Part shown: piece by piece, positions 17,266-25,527 of the stretch
Position numbering within the stretch: the first letter of the stretch is position 1
Layout: the number at the start of each line of letters is the position of its first letter
Origin: Nostoc sp. MG11
GTDB lineage: Bacteria; Cyanobacteriota; Cyanobacteriia; Cyanobacteriales; Nostocaceae
NCBI RefSeq assembly: GCF_014904695.1
Contig: NZ_JACXXN010000017.1
Coordinates: 1-64,000 of the forward strand
DNA length: 64,000 bases
Direction of reading: 5' to 3'
Notes under the pieces: generated by a model
Told to the model about the DNA's origin: nothing
Databases searched by the model: none
Seen by the model: the letters and a program-made list of their open reading frames with translations, nothing else
Program-made: the position numbers and the translations under genes

Positions 17266-17327
17266 ATCAAGTCACGCCATACCGCCAACAGATTTTAAAA
17301 CAAGCAGGATTACCCAAAGCCTTTTAA
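17266..17327 (+). pseudogene. 3' fragment of a hicA toxin gene, frameshifted
   Basis: ATCAAGTCACGCCATACCGC to the TAA at 17325-17327 matches the last 21 codons of the intact hicA at 23523-23720. A one-base deletion (AACAGATTTTAAAAC for AACGGAGTTTTGAAAC) breaks the frame. Confidence 0.75.
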
Positions 17328-17335
17328 TGGGGTAA

Positions 17336-17376
17336 GAGTTCCTAGATCGCTAGTATTAGATGTTAAAGGCGATCGC
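17336..17376 (+). pseudogene. 41-bp internal fragment of the 5'-nucleotidase gene
   Basis: GAGTTCCTAGATCGCTAGTA through GGCGATCGC matches 24302-24342, inside the 5'-nucleotidase gene, with one change. It lies 8 bp after the hicA fragment, so this is one duplicated block with an internal deletion of roughly 580 bp relative to the intact region. Confidence 0.75.
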
Positions 17377-17433
17377 TTCCATAATTAGTAGCATAGCTGA
17401 AGGTATAAAACTTATTCCTGTCTAAGCAAAACC

Positions 17434-17811
17434 TTAACTACTAGAATTTTGCTTATTCTCAGGAAACTTACACTTCACCTCAATTTCAAAATTACTCTCC
17501 GCCGAACCTTCGGTCACGAAGGGGATACCAGTTTTTCCGCCTATCTTCAAACCAAACTTCAGAGTCACCTCTTCGACTTCAGCTGCACCTAAATTTTTAA
17601 AAGCGCCAATGGCATATTTGGTATAAGCTCGAATTTGATGATGAACTTCCTCAATCTTGACAAATGCCTCTTCCCGCCAGCCGTAGGATTCTTTATCTTC
17701 ATCAACTTCTGGTGTAACTACTTCTGGAACACTTGGCGTTTCCTTTGACTCGAACAGAATTGTATAGATTTCCCCGTCTTCTTCAAAGACTAAACGTTCT
17801 ATGTTCGACAT
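17434..17811 (-). CDS. Trypco1 (CU044_2847)-like small protein
   Basis: The ATG at 17811 with GAGGG just upstream is preferred to the TTG at 17814; the product has 125 aa. The N-terminal strands (RLVFEEDGEIYTILFES) lead into an acidic linker and helices. The C-terminal block VTLKFGLKIGGKTG...AESNFEIEVKCKF matches, as I recall it, the trypsin-co-occurring domain 1 pattern (VEFGLKL...AEANFEVTLTW). Trypco1 domains recur beside trypsin- and caspase-type effectors and STAND NTPases in predicted conflict systems of multicellular bacteria. The gene is divergent from the caspase-STAND-WD40 gene with 67 bp between starts, so a shared promoter region is likely. Its role is probably as partner or adaptor of that effector. 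Confidence 0.7.
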   Translation of the reverse strand: MSNIERLVFEEDGEIYTILFESKETPSVPEVVTPEVDEDKESYGWREEAFVKIEEVHHQIRAYTKYAIGAFKNLGAAEVEEVTLKFGLKIGGKTGIPFVTEGSAESNFEIEVKCKFPENKQNSSS

Positions 17812-17878
17812 CAAGCCCTCAGATTTTAGGTGTATTTACGTTATCTTATTCTGTAACAGACAACTCAAATGTGTATAG

Positions 17879-20800
17879 ATGGCTCGTTACGCGCTTGTTG
17901 TTGGCATTACAGATTATACAAATCAGCTTCCCAACCTCAGTAAACCAGCTACGGATGCAGAAGCGGTAGAACGGGTACTAAAAGCGTATGGTAATTTTGA
18001 GGATATCACTGTTCTCAAAGGGAAAGTTAGTACAACTAGGTTGGCTGAAGCTTTAAAAACACTTTTGCTACAACAAGCAGTTAAAAACGAAGCACTAATT
18101 TACTTTACAGGTCATGGTATCCCCGTATCTAGCTCCTTGGGAAGACCACAAGCATATTTGGCAACTTCTGATTTGACAATTTTTACAGAAGACAAAAAAA
18201 TTGTTGGACAAAAAGGCGGAATTAGCCTTGCTGAACTGAACGAACTAATCAAAGATTCCGACTTGAGTAGTCTAGTAGTACTGTTAGATTGCTGTCATAG
18301 CGGTGAATTTTTAGAACGCAATCTCATCGAAAAAACCCTCACTGCCTTTATTTCACAGCGCGATTACTACTTTATTGCTGCTTGCAGAAGTTTTCAGCAA
18401 GCTTACGCAAAGAAAAGTGAGCAACATAGTATTTTTACAACTGCTTTGCTTGCAGGTTTATCAGCAGAGAAAGCTAATAAGCATGGACAGGTGACAAGCG
18501 CTGATCTCTTCGGTAATATTAGCGCCGAACTAAAAGGAAGTGGTCAACAACCAATTCAAATGGGTTGGGGAAGTTCAATTACTTTAGTTACCTACAACCA
18601 TCAAAGACAAGCTAAAATCTTTGAAGTAAAAGAAGAATGTCCTTACCAAGGTTTAAAAGCGTTTGAAGCGGAACAAAAACAGTTTTTCTTTGGACGCCAA
18701 GAGATTGTAAAGAAAATTTTGAGCAAACTGGCACAAAAGCCCTTTGTGCCCATTATTGGCGCTTCAGGGAGTGGTAAATCTTCTGTAGTTCAAGCGGGCT
18801 TGATTCCAGAATTAGCTTATAGTGGGTGGCAAATTTTACCGCCAATCAAGCCAGGATTTCAGCCTTTGCAGGAATTGAGAGGAGTTCTAAAAAAATTTTT
18901 TCTAGGGGCGAGAAACGAAAAATTGCTTTGGGAGTTGATTACTAAAGAAGCAAATCCTTTACCTGAAATTCTGGAGCATCTCACAGGTGCAGACAAATTT
19001 TTATTGGTAGTAGATCAGTTTGAGGAACTATTTACTGTTGCTGCTACTAAAGACAAGCAGAGATTTATTGAATTGCTGACTCAGGTAGTAGAGATGACCG
19101 ATTCGCGGTTGAAAGTTGTGATTACCATGCGATCGGATTTTCTCGAACCATGTTTAGACTATCCGTCTTTAAATAAATTGATTGAAAATCAGCTTGTTTT
19201 GATGCCGCGTATAACTGGAGTTGATTTAAAAGAGACAATCACCGAACCTGCTAAACTTCAAGGTCATAGTGTTGAAGAAAGACTAGTACTGAAAATTTTA
19301 GAAGATGTTGGTAAAGAACCGGGATACTTGCCGTTAATGGAGTTTGCTTTAACTAGACTCTGGGAAAAACGCGACCAGCAAAAGCATCAACTTACCCTAG
19401 AACAGTATGAAAACTTCCAAGGATTGACAGGGGCGCTGAATTTTCATGCAGAAAATGTTTATCTCTACGAAGATTATCAGCAGGATTCCCCAACTCAAGA
19501 ACGAAATAAACAAGAGAAAGACTGGATTGGGCAAATTTTCCTACGATTACTGCGAACGGGAGAGGGAGAAAAGGATACGCGACAGCGCCAACCAAAAACT
19601 GAACTGTTAGCCATTGCTGGTAATGACCAAAAACAGAAGGAAGCATTAAGAGAATTGCTAGATGAAGGATTGGTAAAGGGACGTTTGCTGGTAGCTGGGA
19701 AAGATGAACAAGGAAAAGCGTGGATTGATTTAGCCCATGAAGCCTTAATTGAGGGTTGGGAGAGGTTCGCTCAATGGCGACAACAAAACCGAGATTTGCG
19801 GCGGTTGAGTGATAGGTTAGCAGATGCTTTACGCGAGTGGTTGAATAAAGGGGAGAATGAAAAATACTTAATCCAGGGGGGATTGCTGGCAGAAGTGCGG
19901 GAAAATTGGAGTAAGTTAGAGTTTTTATCATCACCTCAAGCCAAAAATTTTTATCAACTTAGTAATGCTTATGAACAGCACCAGATTGCCACATTAGAAA
20001 AGGCACTCACTGAATCCCGGTTGCGAGAGAAAGCCGCCAGGGTAGAGAATTTATTGACAGTCCAACCCCTAGATAGTCTAGTTTTGGCAATTCAAGCTAT
20101 GGGTGAGAATCTGGAGAAATTACCCCAGCAAATTCTTGCGCCAGTTCAGAACAGTTTGAATCGGGTAATGAATAAAGCAAGAGTCTCCATTTCCTTCCGT
20201 GGTCATAAGCGTGATGTCAACTCTATCGCCATCAGTGCAGATGGGCAGATGATTGTCAGTGGCGGTGGTGATGGCACAGTGCGGTTGTGGAACCACCAAG
20301 GTCTTCCTTTAGCTGAACCATTCCCTGGTCATGAGGGTTATGTCTATTCTGTTGCCATCAGCGCCGATGGACAGACGATTATCAGTGGCGGTGAAGACGG
20401 CACAGTGCGGTTGTGGAACCGCCAAGGTCTTCCCTTAGCTGAACCATTGCGTGGTCATGAGGGTTGGGTCTATTCTGTCGCCATCAGCGCCGATGGGCAG
20501 ACGATTGTCAGTGGCGGTGAAGACGGCACGGTGCGGTTGTGGAACCACCAAGGTCTTCCCTTAGTTGAACCATTGCTTGGTCATAAGGGTTATGTCTGGT
20601 CTGTCGCCATTAGCCAAGATGGGCAGACGATTGTCAGTGGCGGTAGATACGGCACAGCGCGGTTGTGGAACCGCCAAGGTCTTCTCTTAGCCGAACCTTT
20701 GCGTGGTCATGAGGGTAATGTCAGGTCTGTCGCCATCAGCGCCGATGGGCAAACGATTGTCAGTGGCGGTGAAGACAGCACGGTGCGGTTGTGGAATCTG

Positions 20801-22081
20801 CAAGGTCTTCCCTTAGCTGAACCATTGCGTGGTCATAAGGGGAATGTCTATTCCGTCGCCATTAGCCAAGATGGGCAGACGACTGTCAGTGGCGGTGAAG
20901 ACGGCACAGTGCGGTTATGGAATCTGCAAGGTCTTCCCTTAGCTGAACCATTGCGTGGTCATGAGAGTCGTGTCTATTCTGTCGCCATTAGCGGCGATGG
21001 GCAGACGATTGCCAGTCGCGGTAAAGACGCCACAGTGCGGTTGTGGAACCACCAAGGTCTTGCCTTCACTGAACCATTGTGTGGTCATGAGGGTAATGTC
21101 TATTCTGTCGCCATTAGCGGCGATGGGCAGACGATTGTCAGTGGCGGTGGTGATGGCACAGTGCGGTTGTGGAACCATCAAGGTCTTGCCTTCGCTGAAC
21201 CATTGTATGGTCATGAGGGTAATGTCTATTCTGTCGCCATCAGCGCCGATGGACAGACGATTATCAGTGGCGGTGAAGACGGCACAGTGCGGTTGTGGAA
21301 TCGCCAAGGTCTTTCCTTAGCTGAACCATTACTCGGTCATGAAGGTGGTGTCTTGTCTGTTGCCATCAGCGGCGATGGACAGACAATCGTCAGTGGCGGT
21401 GAAGACGGCACAGTGCGGTTGTGGAACCGCCAAGGTCTTCTCTTCGCTGAACCATTGCCTGGTCATGAGGGTTGGGTCTATTCTGTCGCCATTAGCCAAG
21501 ATGGGCAGACAATTGTCAGTAGCGGTGATGACGGTAGAGTGTGGTTGTGGAACTACCAAGGTCTTCCCTTAGTTGAACTTTTGCGTGGTCATGAAGGTGA
21601 TATATTGTCTGTCGCCATTAGCGGCGATGGGCAGACGATTGTCAGTGGCGGTGGTGATGGCACAGTGCGGTTGTGGAACCATCAAGGTCTTGCCTTCGCT
21701 GAACCATTGTGTGGTCATGAGGGTAATGTCTATTCTGTCGCCATCAGCGCCGATGGACAGACGATTATCAGTGGCGGTGAAGACGGCACAGTGCGGTTGT
21801 GGAATCGCCAAGGTCTTTCCTTAGCTGAACCATTGCGTGGTCATGAGCATTATGTCAGGTCTGTGGCCATCAGCGCTGATGGGCAGACCATTGTCAGTGG
21901 CGGTGAAGACGGCACAGTGCGGTTGTGGCGCGGTGGTTGGCGTGCATGGTTGCAAGTCTGTTGCGACAGGTTGCGTTACCATCCTATCTTCATTAATCCA
22001 CAAACAAAGGAAACAAAAGCCGCTTGCGAAGTCTGCCGTAAATATGTTTGGAGCCAAGAAGAAGCTAAAAGCGAGGATTAA
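17879..22081 (+). CDS. Caspase-like / STAND NTPase / 14x WD40 signalling protein
   Basis: The 1400-aa protein starts MARYALVVGITDYTN. Residues 1-240 form a caspase-like domain with H79 (YFTGHGIP) and C139 (LLDCCHSGEF). An nSTAND1-type NTPase follows: PYQGLKAFEAEQKQFFFGRQ, Walker A GASGSGKS at 294-301, Walker B LLVVDQFEELF with D379. Helices (about 620-770) lead to fourteen 42-residue WD40 repeats from H776 to about 1350, enough for two seven-bladed propellers. The tail has four cysteines (VCCDRLRY, ACEVCRKY). By analogy with other STAND proteins, ligand binding by the propellers would drive NTP-dependent oligomerisation and activate the protease. The Trypco1-like gene is divergent. The tail and 3' flank are duplicated at 14232. 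All three domain calls are firm; the trigger is unknown. Confidence 0.93.
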   Translation: MARYALVVGITDYTNQLPNLSKPATDAEAVERVLKAYGNFEDITVLKGKVSTTRLAEALKTLLLQQAVKNEALIYFTGHGIPVSSSLGRPQAYLATSDLTIFTEDKKIVGQKGGISLAELNELIKDSDLSSLVVLLDCCHSGEFLERNLIEKTLTAFISQRDYYFIAACRSFQQAYAKKSEQHSIFTTALLAGLSAEKANKHGQVTSADLFGNISAELKGSGQQPIQMGWGSSITLVTYNHQRQAKIFEVKEECPYQGLKAFEAEQKQFFFGRQEIVKKILSKLAQKPFVPIIGASGSGKSSVVQAGLIPELAYSGWQILPPIKPGFQPLQELRGVLKKFFLGARNEKLLWELITKEANPLPEILEHLTGADKFLLVVDQFEELFTVAATKDKQRFIELLTQVVEMTDSRLKVVITMRSDFLEPCLDYPSLNKLIENQLVLMPRITGVDLKETITEPAKLQGHSVEERLVLKILEDVGKEPGYLPLMEFALTRLWEKRDQQKHQLTLEQYENFQGLTGALNFHAENVYLYEDYQQDSPTQERNKQEKDWIGQIFLRLLRTGEGEKDTRQRQPKTELLAIAGNDQKQKEALRELLDEGLVKGRLLVAGKDEQGKAWIDLAHEALIEGWERFAQWRQQNRDLRRLSDRLADALREWLNKGENEKYLIQGGLLAEVRENWSKLEFLSSPQAKNFYQLSNAYEQHQIATLEKALTESRLREKAARVENLLTVQPLDSLVLAIQAMGENLEKLPQQILAPVQNSLNRVMNKARVSISFRGHKRDVNSIAISADGQMIVSGGGDGTVRLWNHQGLPLAEPFPGHEGYVYSVAISADGQTIISGGEDGTVRLWNRQGLPLAEPLRGHEGWVYSVAISADGQTIVSGGEDGTVRLWNHQGLPLVEPLLGHKGYVWSVAISQDGQTIVSGGRYGTARLWNRQGLLLAEPLRGHEGNVRSVAISADGQTIVSGGEDSTVRLWNLQGLPLAEPLRGHKGNVYSVAISQDGQTTVSGGEDGTVRLWNLQGLPLAEPLRGHESRVYSVAISGDGQTIASRGKDATVRLWNHQGLAFTEPLCGHEGNVYSVAISGDGQTIVSGGGDGTVRLWNHQGLAFAEPLYGHEGNVYSVAISADGQTIISGGEDGTVRLWNRQGLSLAEPLLGHEGGVLSVAISGDGQTIVSGGEDGTVRLWNRQGLLFAEPLPGHEGWVYSVAISQDGQTIVSSGDDGRVWLWNYQGLPLVELLRGHEGDILSVAISGDGQTIVSGGGDGTVRLWNHQGLAFAEPLCGHEGNVYSVAISADGQTIISGGEDGTVRLWNRQGLSLAEPLRGHEHYVRSVAISADGQTIVSGGEDGTVRLWRGGWRAWLQVCCDRLRYHPIFINPQTKETKAACEVCRKYVWSQEEAKSED
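20204..21930 (+). repeat. Fourteen near-identical 126-bp coding repeats (WD40)
   Basis: Each unit encodes 42 residues of the form HEGxVYSVAISxDGQTIVSG plus GxDGTVRLWNxQGLxxAEPLxG. Neighbouring units differ at few bases; repeats 8-9 and 12-13 are nearly the same two-unit block copied. This implies recent unequal crossing-over or gene conversion. Confidence 0.92.
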
Positions 22082-22258
22082 TGAGAAGAGAACAGGAGAA
22101 ATAAACCTCTAATATCATGTTCGGTTAAAGACTTATCATTAAGACCGCAGGGGAGCAGAGGGCAGGGAGCAGGGGGGAGGGTTTTTAAACTTGATGCATA
22201 GATCCAGGAATTACAACTAATTAACCGAACTTGATATAATCTCCAATGTTGAGACTTA

Positions 22259-22468
22259 GAACTCCACTTTTCATGCTCAGAACTCGGAACTTCGTGCTCA
22301 GAACTCGGAACTTTGTGTTCAGAACTCCATTTTTCATGTTCGGAACTCGGAACTTCATGCTCAGAACTCGGAACTTCGTGCTCAGAACTCGGAACTTCGT
22401 GCTCAGAACTCGGAACTTTGTGTTCAGAACTCCATTTTTCATGTTCGGAACTCGGAACTTCATGCTCA
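22259..22468. repeat. 21-bp minisatellite, 10 units, with higher-order pattern
   Basis: Ten 21-bp units related to those at 14409-14660. Some units carry the variant GAACTCCATTTTTCATG in place of GAACTCGGAACTTCGTG. The variants recur in an ordered series (the last five units repeat the arrangement of units 3-5 and neighbours), so several units were copied together. The flanks (CTCCAATGTTGAGACTTAGA before, AAGGGTCAATTATTGTGA after) are shared with the first array. Confidence 0.88.
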
Positions 22469-22596
22469 GAACTGCAATATTTTAGATCCAAGGGTCAATT
22501 ATTGTGAATAAAGGGCAATTATTTAAGAGTCAACCACAATTAATATCAAGTTCGGGTCAACCCCAAAATTAAATCTTGTCATCAACTACCTAAAAC

Positions 22597-22905
22597 TTAC
22601 TCGTAATACGTCCACATCCGAATTATTTTGACTACTTGTTCGGATTCGATGACTTCATATACCAACCGATGCTGTATGTTTATCTTGCGAGAATACGCAC
22701 CTGATAAATCACCAACCAGCTTTTCATCAGGTGGAGAATTTTGAAAAGGATTCTTTTTAAGAACTACAAGCAACTCCTCAGCTTTTTCCTTTAAATTACT
22801 AGAAGCTAACTTCTTGGCATCTTTTTGCGCTTGTTTTGTGTAAACTAACCTCCAACTCACTTCTTCAGAATTTGGAAGTGGCTCTCCATTACTGCCCTGA
22901 CTCAC
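22597..22905 (-). CDS. Txe/YoeB-type toxin (intact copy)
   Basis: The GTG at 22905-22903 overlaps the antitoxin stop (GTGA) and gives a 102-aa protein. It has the RelE-superfamily pattern WRLVYTKQAQKDAKKLASSN, then KLVGDLSGAYSRKINIQHRL, then VVKIIRMWTYYE. The conserved ends (SRRI..HRLVYEV...I.MWTHY in relatives) fit a Txe/YoeB ribosome-dependent mRNA interferase, although the usual final HY is YY here. A TTG one codon earlier is a less likely start. Its cognate antitoxin gene upstream carries a nonsense codon, so control must come from another source or the toxin is silent or weak. Confidence 0.85.
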   Translation of the reverse strand: MSQGSNGEPLPNSEEVSWRLVYTKQAQKDAKKLASSNLKEKAEELLVVLKKNPFQNSPPDEKLVGDLSGAYSRKINIQHRLVYEVIESEQVVKIIRMWTYYE

Positions 22906-23147
22906 CAATCCAATTCCTCATCGCATTCTTGGATCGGAGTTGCTAGTCCTTCTTTAATAGATTCTCGCATTCCAGGTATCGATAACAAATAAAGAGTCTC
23001 CTGAATTGCAGACCAGTCTTTTTGGGCAAGCAGAATTGCATTACCACGATCGCCCTGAATGATCACAGGCTTACCCTACTCTGCAACTTGGTCTATCAGC
23101 TCTTGTAAATTATTTTGAGCGTCATTGACGGGAAGCAAAGACATCAT
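22902..23147 (-). pseudogene. Phd/YefM-type antitoxin (copy 2) with a nonsense codon
   Basis: Frame and sequence match the intact 81-aa antitoxin at 13173-13418. Codon 24, CAG in copy 1, is TAG here (23076-23078), cutting the protein to 23 residues in ...ELIDQVAE. Downstream codons remain open and conserved (GKPVIIQGDRGNAILLAQKD), so the mutation looks recent. The other amino-acid changes are few. Suppression, reinitiation, or supply of antitoxin in trans from copy 1 would each be needed to keep the intact toxin in check. Confidence 0.85.
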
Positions 23148-23273
23148 GCTTTTTTAGCTCACGATAACTTTACTTTAGTTTATCTACGAACTTATGCAAG
23201 CAAGTAAGGAGCGCATCTACGCTTACCCTGAGAACTCGGATGTTCTAAACTGGAACTACGTTGTAAGCACTCG

Positions 23274-23522
23274 ATGATGGCACAAATCATATTTAAGGTT
23301 GAAGCATTTTGGGATTCAGACACAGAAGTTTGGGTAGCAACTAGTGATGACGTACCTGGATTAGTAACAGAAGCTTCTACGATTGAGGTTCTGACACAAA
23401 AACTGCGAGAAATAATTCCAGAACTGATCATTCTCAACAGAATTGTCCCTCCTGACTATGTAGGTTCTATCACCTTTGAGTTAACCAGCCATCGACAAGA
23501 GTTGATAGAGGTGGCTTCATAG
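23274..23522 (+). CDS. HicB-like antitoxin (DUF1902 type)
   Basis: The 82-aa protein begins IIFKVEAFWDSDTEVWVATS and continues DDVPGLVTEASTIEVLTQKL, the partially degraded RNase H fold typical of HicB/DUF1902. It is followed with no gap by a HicA-type gene (TAG at 23520-23522, ATG at 23523). In these pairs the HicB protein neutralises HicA and may repress transcription, though this short form lacks a separate DNA-binding tail. Its upstream 58 bp also occur at 14751-14808. Confidence 0.8.
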   Translation: MMAQIIFKVEAFWDSDTEVWVATSDDVPGLVTEASTIEVLTQKLREIIPELIILNRIVPPDYVGSITFELTSHRQELIEVAS

Positions 23523-23720
23523 ATGGGTGCGTCGTTTACTCCTGAGTTGAAAAAGATGCTTTCAGAAGTTGGGTGCTACTTTGAACGGCAAGGCAAAGGA
23601 GATCATGAAATCTGGTACAGTCCAATCACAGATCGTCGGTTTGTTGTAGACGGAACCATCAAGTCACGCCATACCGCCAACGGAGTTTTGAAACAAGCTG
23701 GATTACCCAAAGCCTTTTAA
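23523..23720 (+). CDS. HicA-type mRNA interferase toxin
   Basis: The 65-aa protein has the HicA double-stranded-RNA-binding-like fold: ELKKMLSEVGCYFERQGKGD, then HEIWYSP with the catalytic-site histidine of the family, then RHTANGVLKQAGLPKAF. HicA toxins cleave mRNA and block growth until HicB binds them. It directly abuts the HicB-like gene. A frameshifted copy of its last 21 codons lies at 17266-17327. Confidence 0.85.
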   Translation: MGASFTPELKKMLSEVGCYFERQGKGDHEIWYSPITDRRFVVDGTIKSRHTANGVLKQAGLPKAF

Positions 23721-23850
23721 TGGGATAGCAAGTAGGAAGTCTCTAGCTCTGAACAGCAACATCCAAGATTCAATAATTAATTAAGCTAGCTTTGATTGAC
23801 AGTATCCCTTAAAATCAATTCCGTATAGTCCGAGTCATTCAAGGCTAAAT

Positions 23851-25356
23851 ATGAAACTTATCCAGAAGGGATGCAGCGTAGTTTTACAGGTATTGGCGAC
23901 AGTCACTTTCGCTACTCCTGTACTTGCCGAAATCGTCAATATTAACCTGCTGCAACTCAATGATATTTACGAAATTACTCCTGTGGAAGGGGGAAGTCGT
24001 GGCGGTTTGGCGCGTGTCGCTACCCTACGACAACAACTTTACAAGGAAAATCCTCGCACCTATACTGTTGTAGCTGGGGATTTCTTTAGCCCTTCGGCTT
24101 TAGGAACTGCCAAAATTAACGGTACACCTTTAGCAGGTCAGCAGATGGTAGCTGTGATGAATGCTTTGGGGGTTGACTATGCGACTTTTGGCAATCATGA
24201 ATTTGATCTATCGGAGAACTTATTTTACCAACGATTGCAAGAATCCCGCTTTCGTTGGGTTTCCAGTAATGTATCAAATAGTAAGGGACAGCCTTTCACA
24301 GGAGTTCCTAGATCGCTAGTATTAAATGTTAAAGGCGATCGCGGTGCTTTAGTCAGGGTAGGGTTAATTGGTGTCACTCTTGATAGCAATCAGCCTCAAT
24401 ACGTCAGTTACACCGATCCGATTGAAACAGCTAAACAGCAGGTTCAGGCGCTCAAGGGTAAAGTTGATATCGTAGTTGCTATTACCCATCTATCAATTGA
24501 AGATGATCACAAATTAGCGGAAACTGTACCAGAAATTGATATCATTCTCGGTGGACACGAACACGAAAATATCCAACAATGGCGGGGTCAAGATTTTACA
24601 CCAATTTTTAAAGCAGATGCTAATGCCCGTACAGTATACGTCCACAATTTAAGCTACGACACTACAAAGCGTAGCCTTCAGATTAACTCTCGTCTAGTAC
24701 CGATTACCGAAAAAATTCCCGACGAACCCAAGACTGCAAAGATAGTCAAGGAATGGCTTGAAAGAGGTTATCAGGGATTTCGCGCCAATGGTTTTGAGCC
24801 GGAGCAAGAAGTTGCAAAAATGCCAGTTGCTCTAGATGGTTTAGAATCTAGCGTCCGCAACAAATCTACAAAGATGACAGAGTTAATTGCTGAAGCGATG
24901 TTGAAAGAAGTACAAAATGCAGATTTAGCCATATTTAATGGCGGTTCAATTCGGATTGATGATGTAATTCCACCAGGCCCGATTACCCAGTACGATGTAA
25001 TTCGCATACTGCCTTTTGGAGGTAAAATTGCGGCGATAGACATTAATGGGGCGTTGTTGAAAAGGGTTTTAGATCAAGGACAAGCTAATAAAGGCTCTGG
25101 TGGCTATCTGCAAACAGCCAAAGTTACCCAAGAAACGAGTTCAGGAAATTGGTTAATTAACGGTCAAATTCTTAACCTCAAAAAAACTTACAAAGTCGCT
25201 ATTAATGATTTCTTAATCAGTGGTAAAGAAAAAGGATTAGATTTCTTAAATCTTCAACAACCGGGGATTAAGCTGATTGCTGAAAAACGAGATATTCGTT
25301 TTGCTGTGATTGACCAGTTAAAGAACCAAGCAACTGCTATTCAGATTGTGAAATAA
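23851..25356 (+). CDS. Exported 5'-nucleotidase / UshA-family metallophosphatase
   Basis: The 501-aa precursor has a signal peptide (about residues 1-26, ending PVLAE). The calcineurin-like metallophosphatase domain has metal-binding motifs LLQLNDIYEI, VVAGDFFSPS, TFGNHEFDLS, AITHLS and GGHEHE. The C-terminal 5'-nucleotidase domain (about 320-490) has NGGSIRIDDVIPPGPI. The enzyme should hydrolyse nucleotides or related phosphate esters outside the cytoplasm, releasing phosphate and nucleosides. The usual first-motif DxH is DIY here (LNDIY), as in some cyanobacterial members, so metal binding at that site may differ. The gene stands downstream of hicBA; a 41-bp internal piece of it occurs at 17336-17376. 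Confidence 0.88.
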   Translation: MKLIQKGCSVVLQVLATVTFATPVLAEIVNINLLQLNDIYEITPVEGGSRGGLARVATLRQQLYKENPRTYTVVAGDFFSPSALGTAKINGTPLAGQQMVAVMNALGVDYATFGNHEFDLSENLFYQRLQESRFRWVSSNVSNSKGQPFTGVPRSLVLNVKGDRGALVRVGLIGVTLDSNQPQYVSYTDPIETAKQQVQALKGKVDIVVAITHLSIEDDHKLAETVPEIDIILGGHEHENIQQWRGQDFTPIFKADANARTVYVHNLSYDTTKRSLQINSRLVPITEKIPDEPKTAKIVKEWLERGYQGFRANGFEPEQEVAKMPVALDGLESSVRNKSTKMTELIAEAMLKEVQNADLAIFNGGSIRIDDVIPPGPITQYDVIRILPFGGKIAAIDINGALLKRVLDQGQANKGSGGYLQTAKVTQETSSGNWLINGQILNLKKTYKVAINDFLISGKEKGLDFLNLQQPGIKLIAEKRDIRFAVIDQLKNQATAIQIVK

Positions 25357-25387
25357 TCTATCATATCTAAAATATGTTTGGGGCGCA

Positions 25388-25414
25388 TAGGGGCACAACA
25401 ATGTTGTATCCCTA
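25388..25414. repeat. Short imperfect palindrome (TAGGGGCACAACA family)
   Basis: TAGGGGCACAACA pairs imperfectly with TGTTGTATCCCTA. It lies between the nucleotidase and GNAT genes and resembles a common small cyanobacterial interspersed repeat; it could also act as an RNA hairpin after the nucleotidase gene. Confidence 0.45.
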
Positions 25415-25527
25415 CTCTAGTTTGGTTAAGAAAAGTGACATTTTGATGATCTTCGACCTCGTAGCTACAGTCTTGAATGTCAAGCGATCGCTCTTATATT
25501 TTGAATTACATAGCGGAGGCATAAACT

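Noticed and set aside
17142-17327. 61-codon frame ending in KQAGLPKAF
   Set aside because: Only the last part derives from hicA, after a frameshift; the rest is intergenic. It is annotated as a hicA fragment instead.
20939-22057. Several frames antisense to, or shifted within, the WD40 repeats
   Set aside because: They simply mirror the repeated coding sequence of the WD40 gene.
22078-22507. Similar open frames through the second 21-bp array
   Set aside because: Same reason; the flanking residues come from unrelated intergenic sequence.
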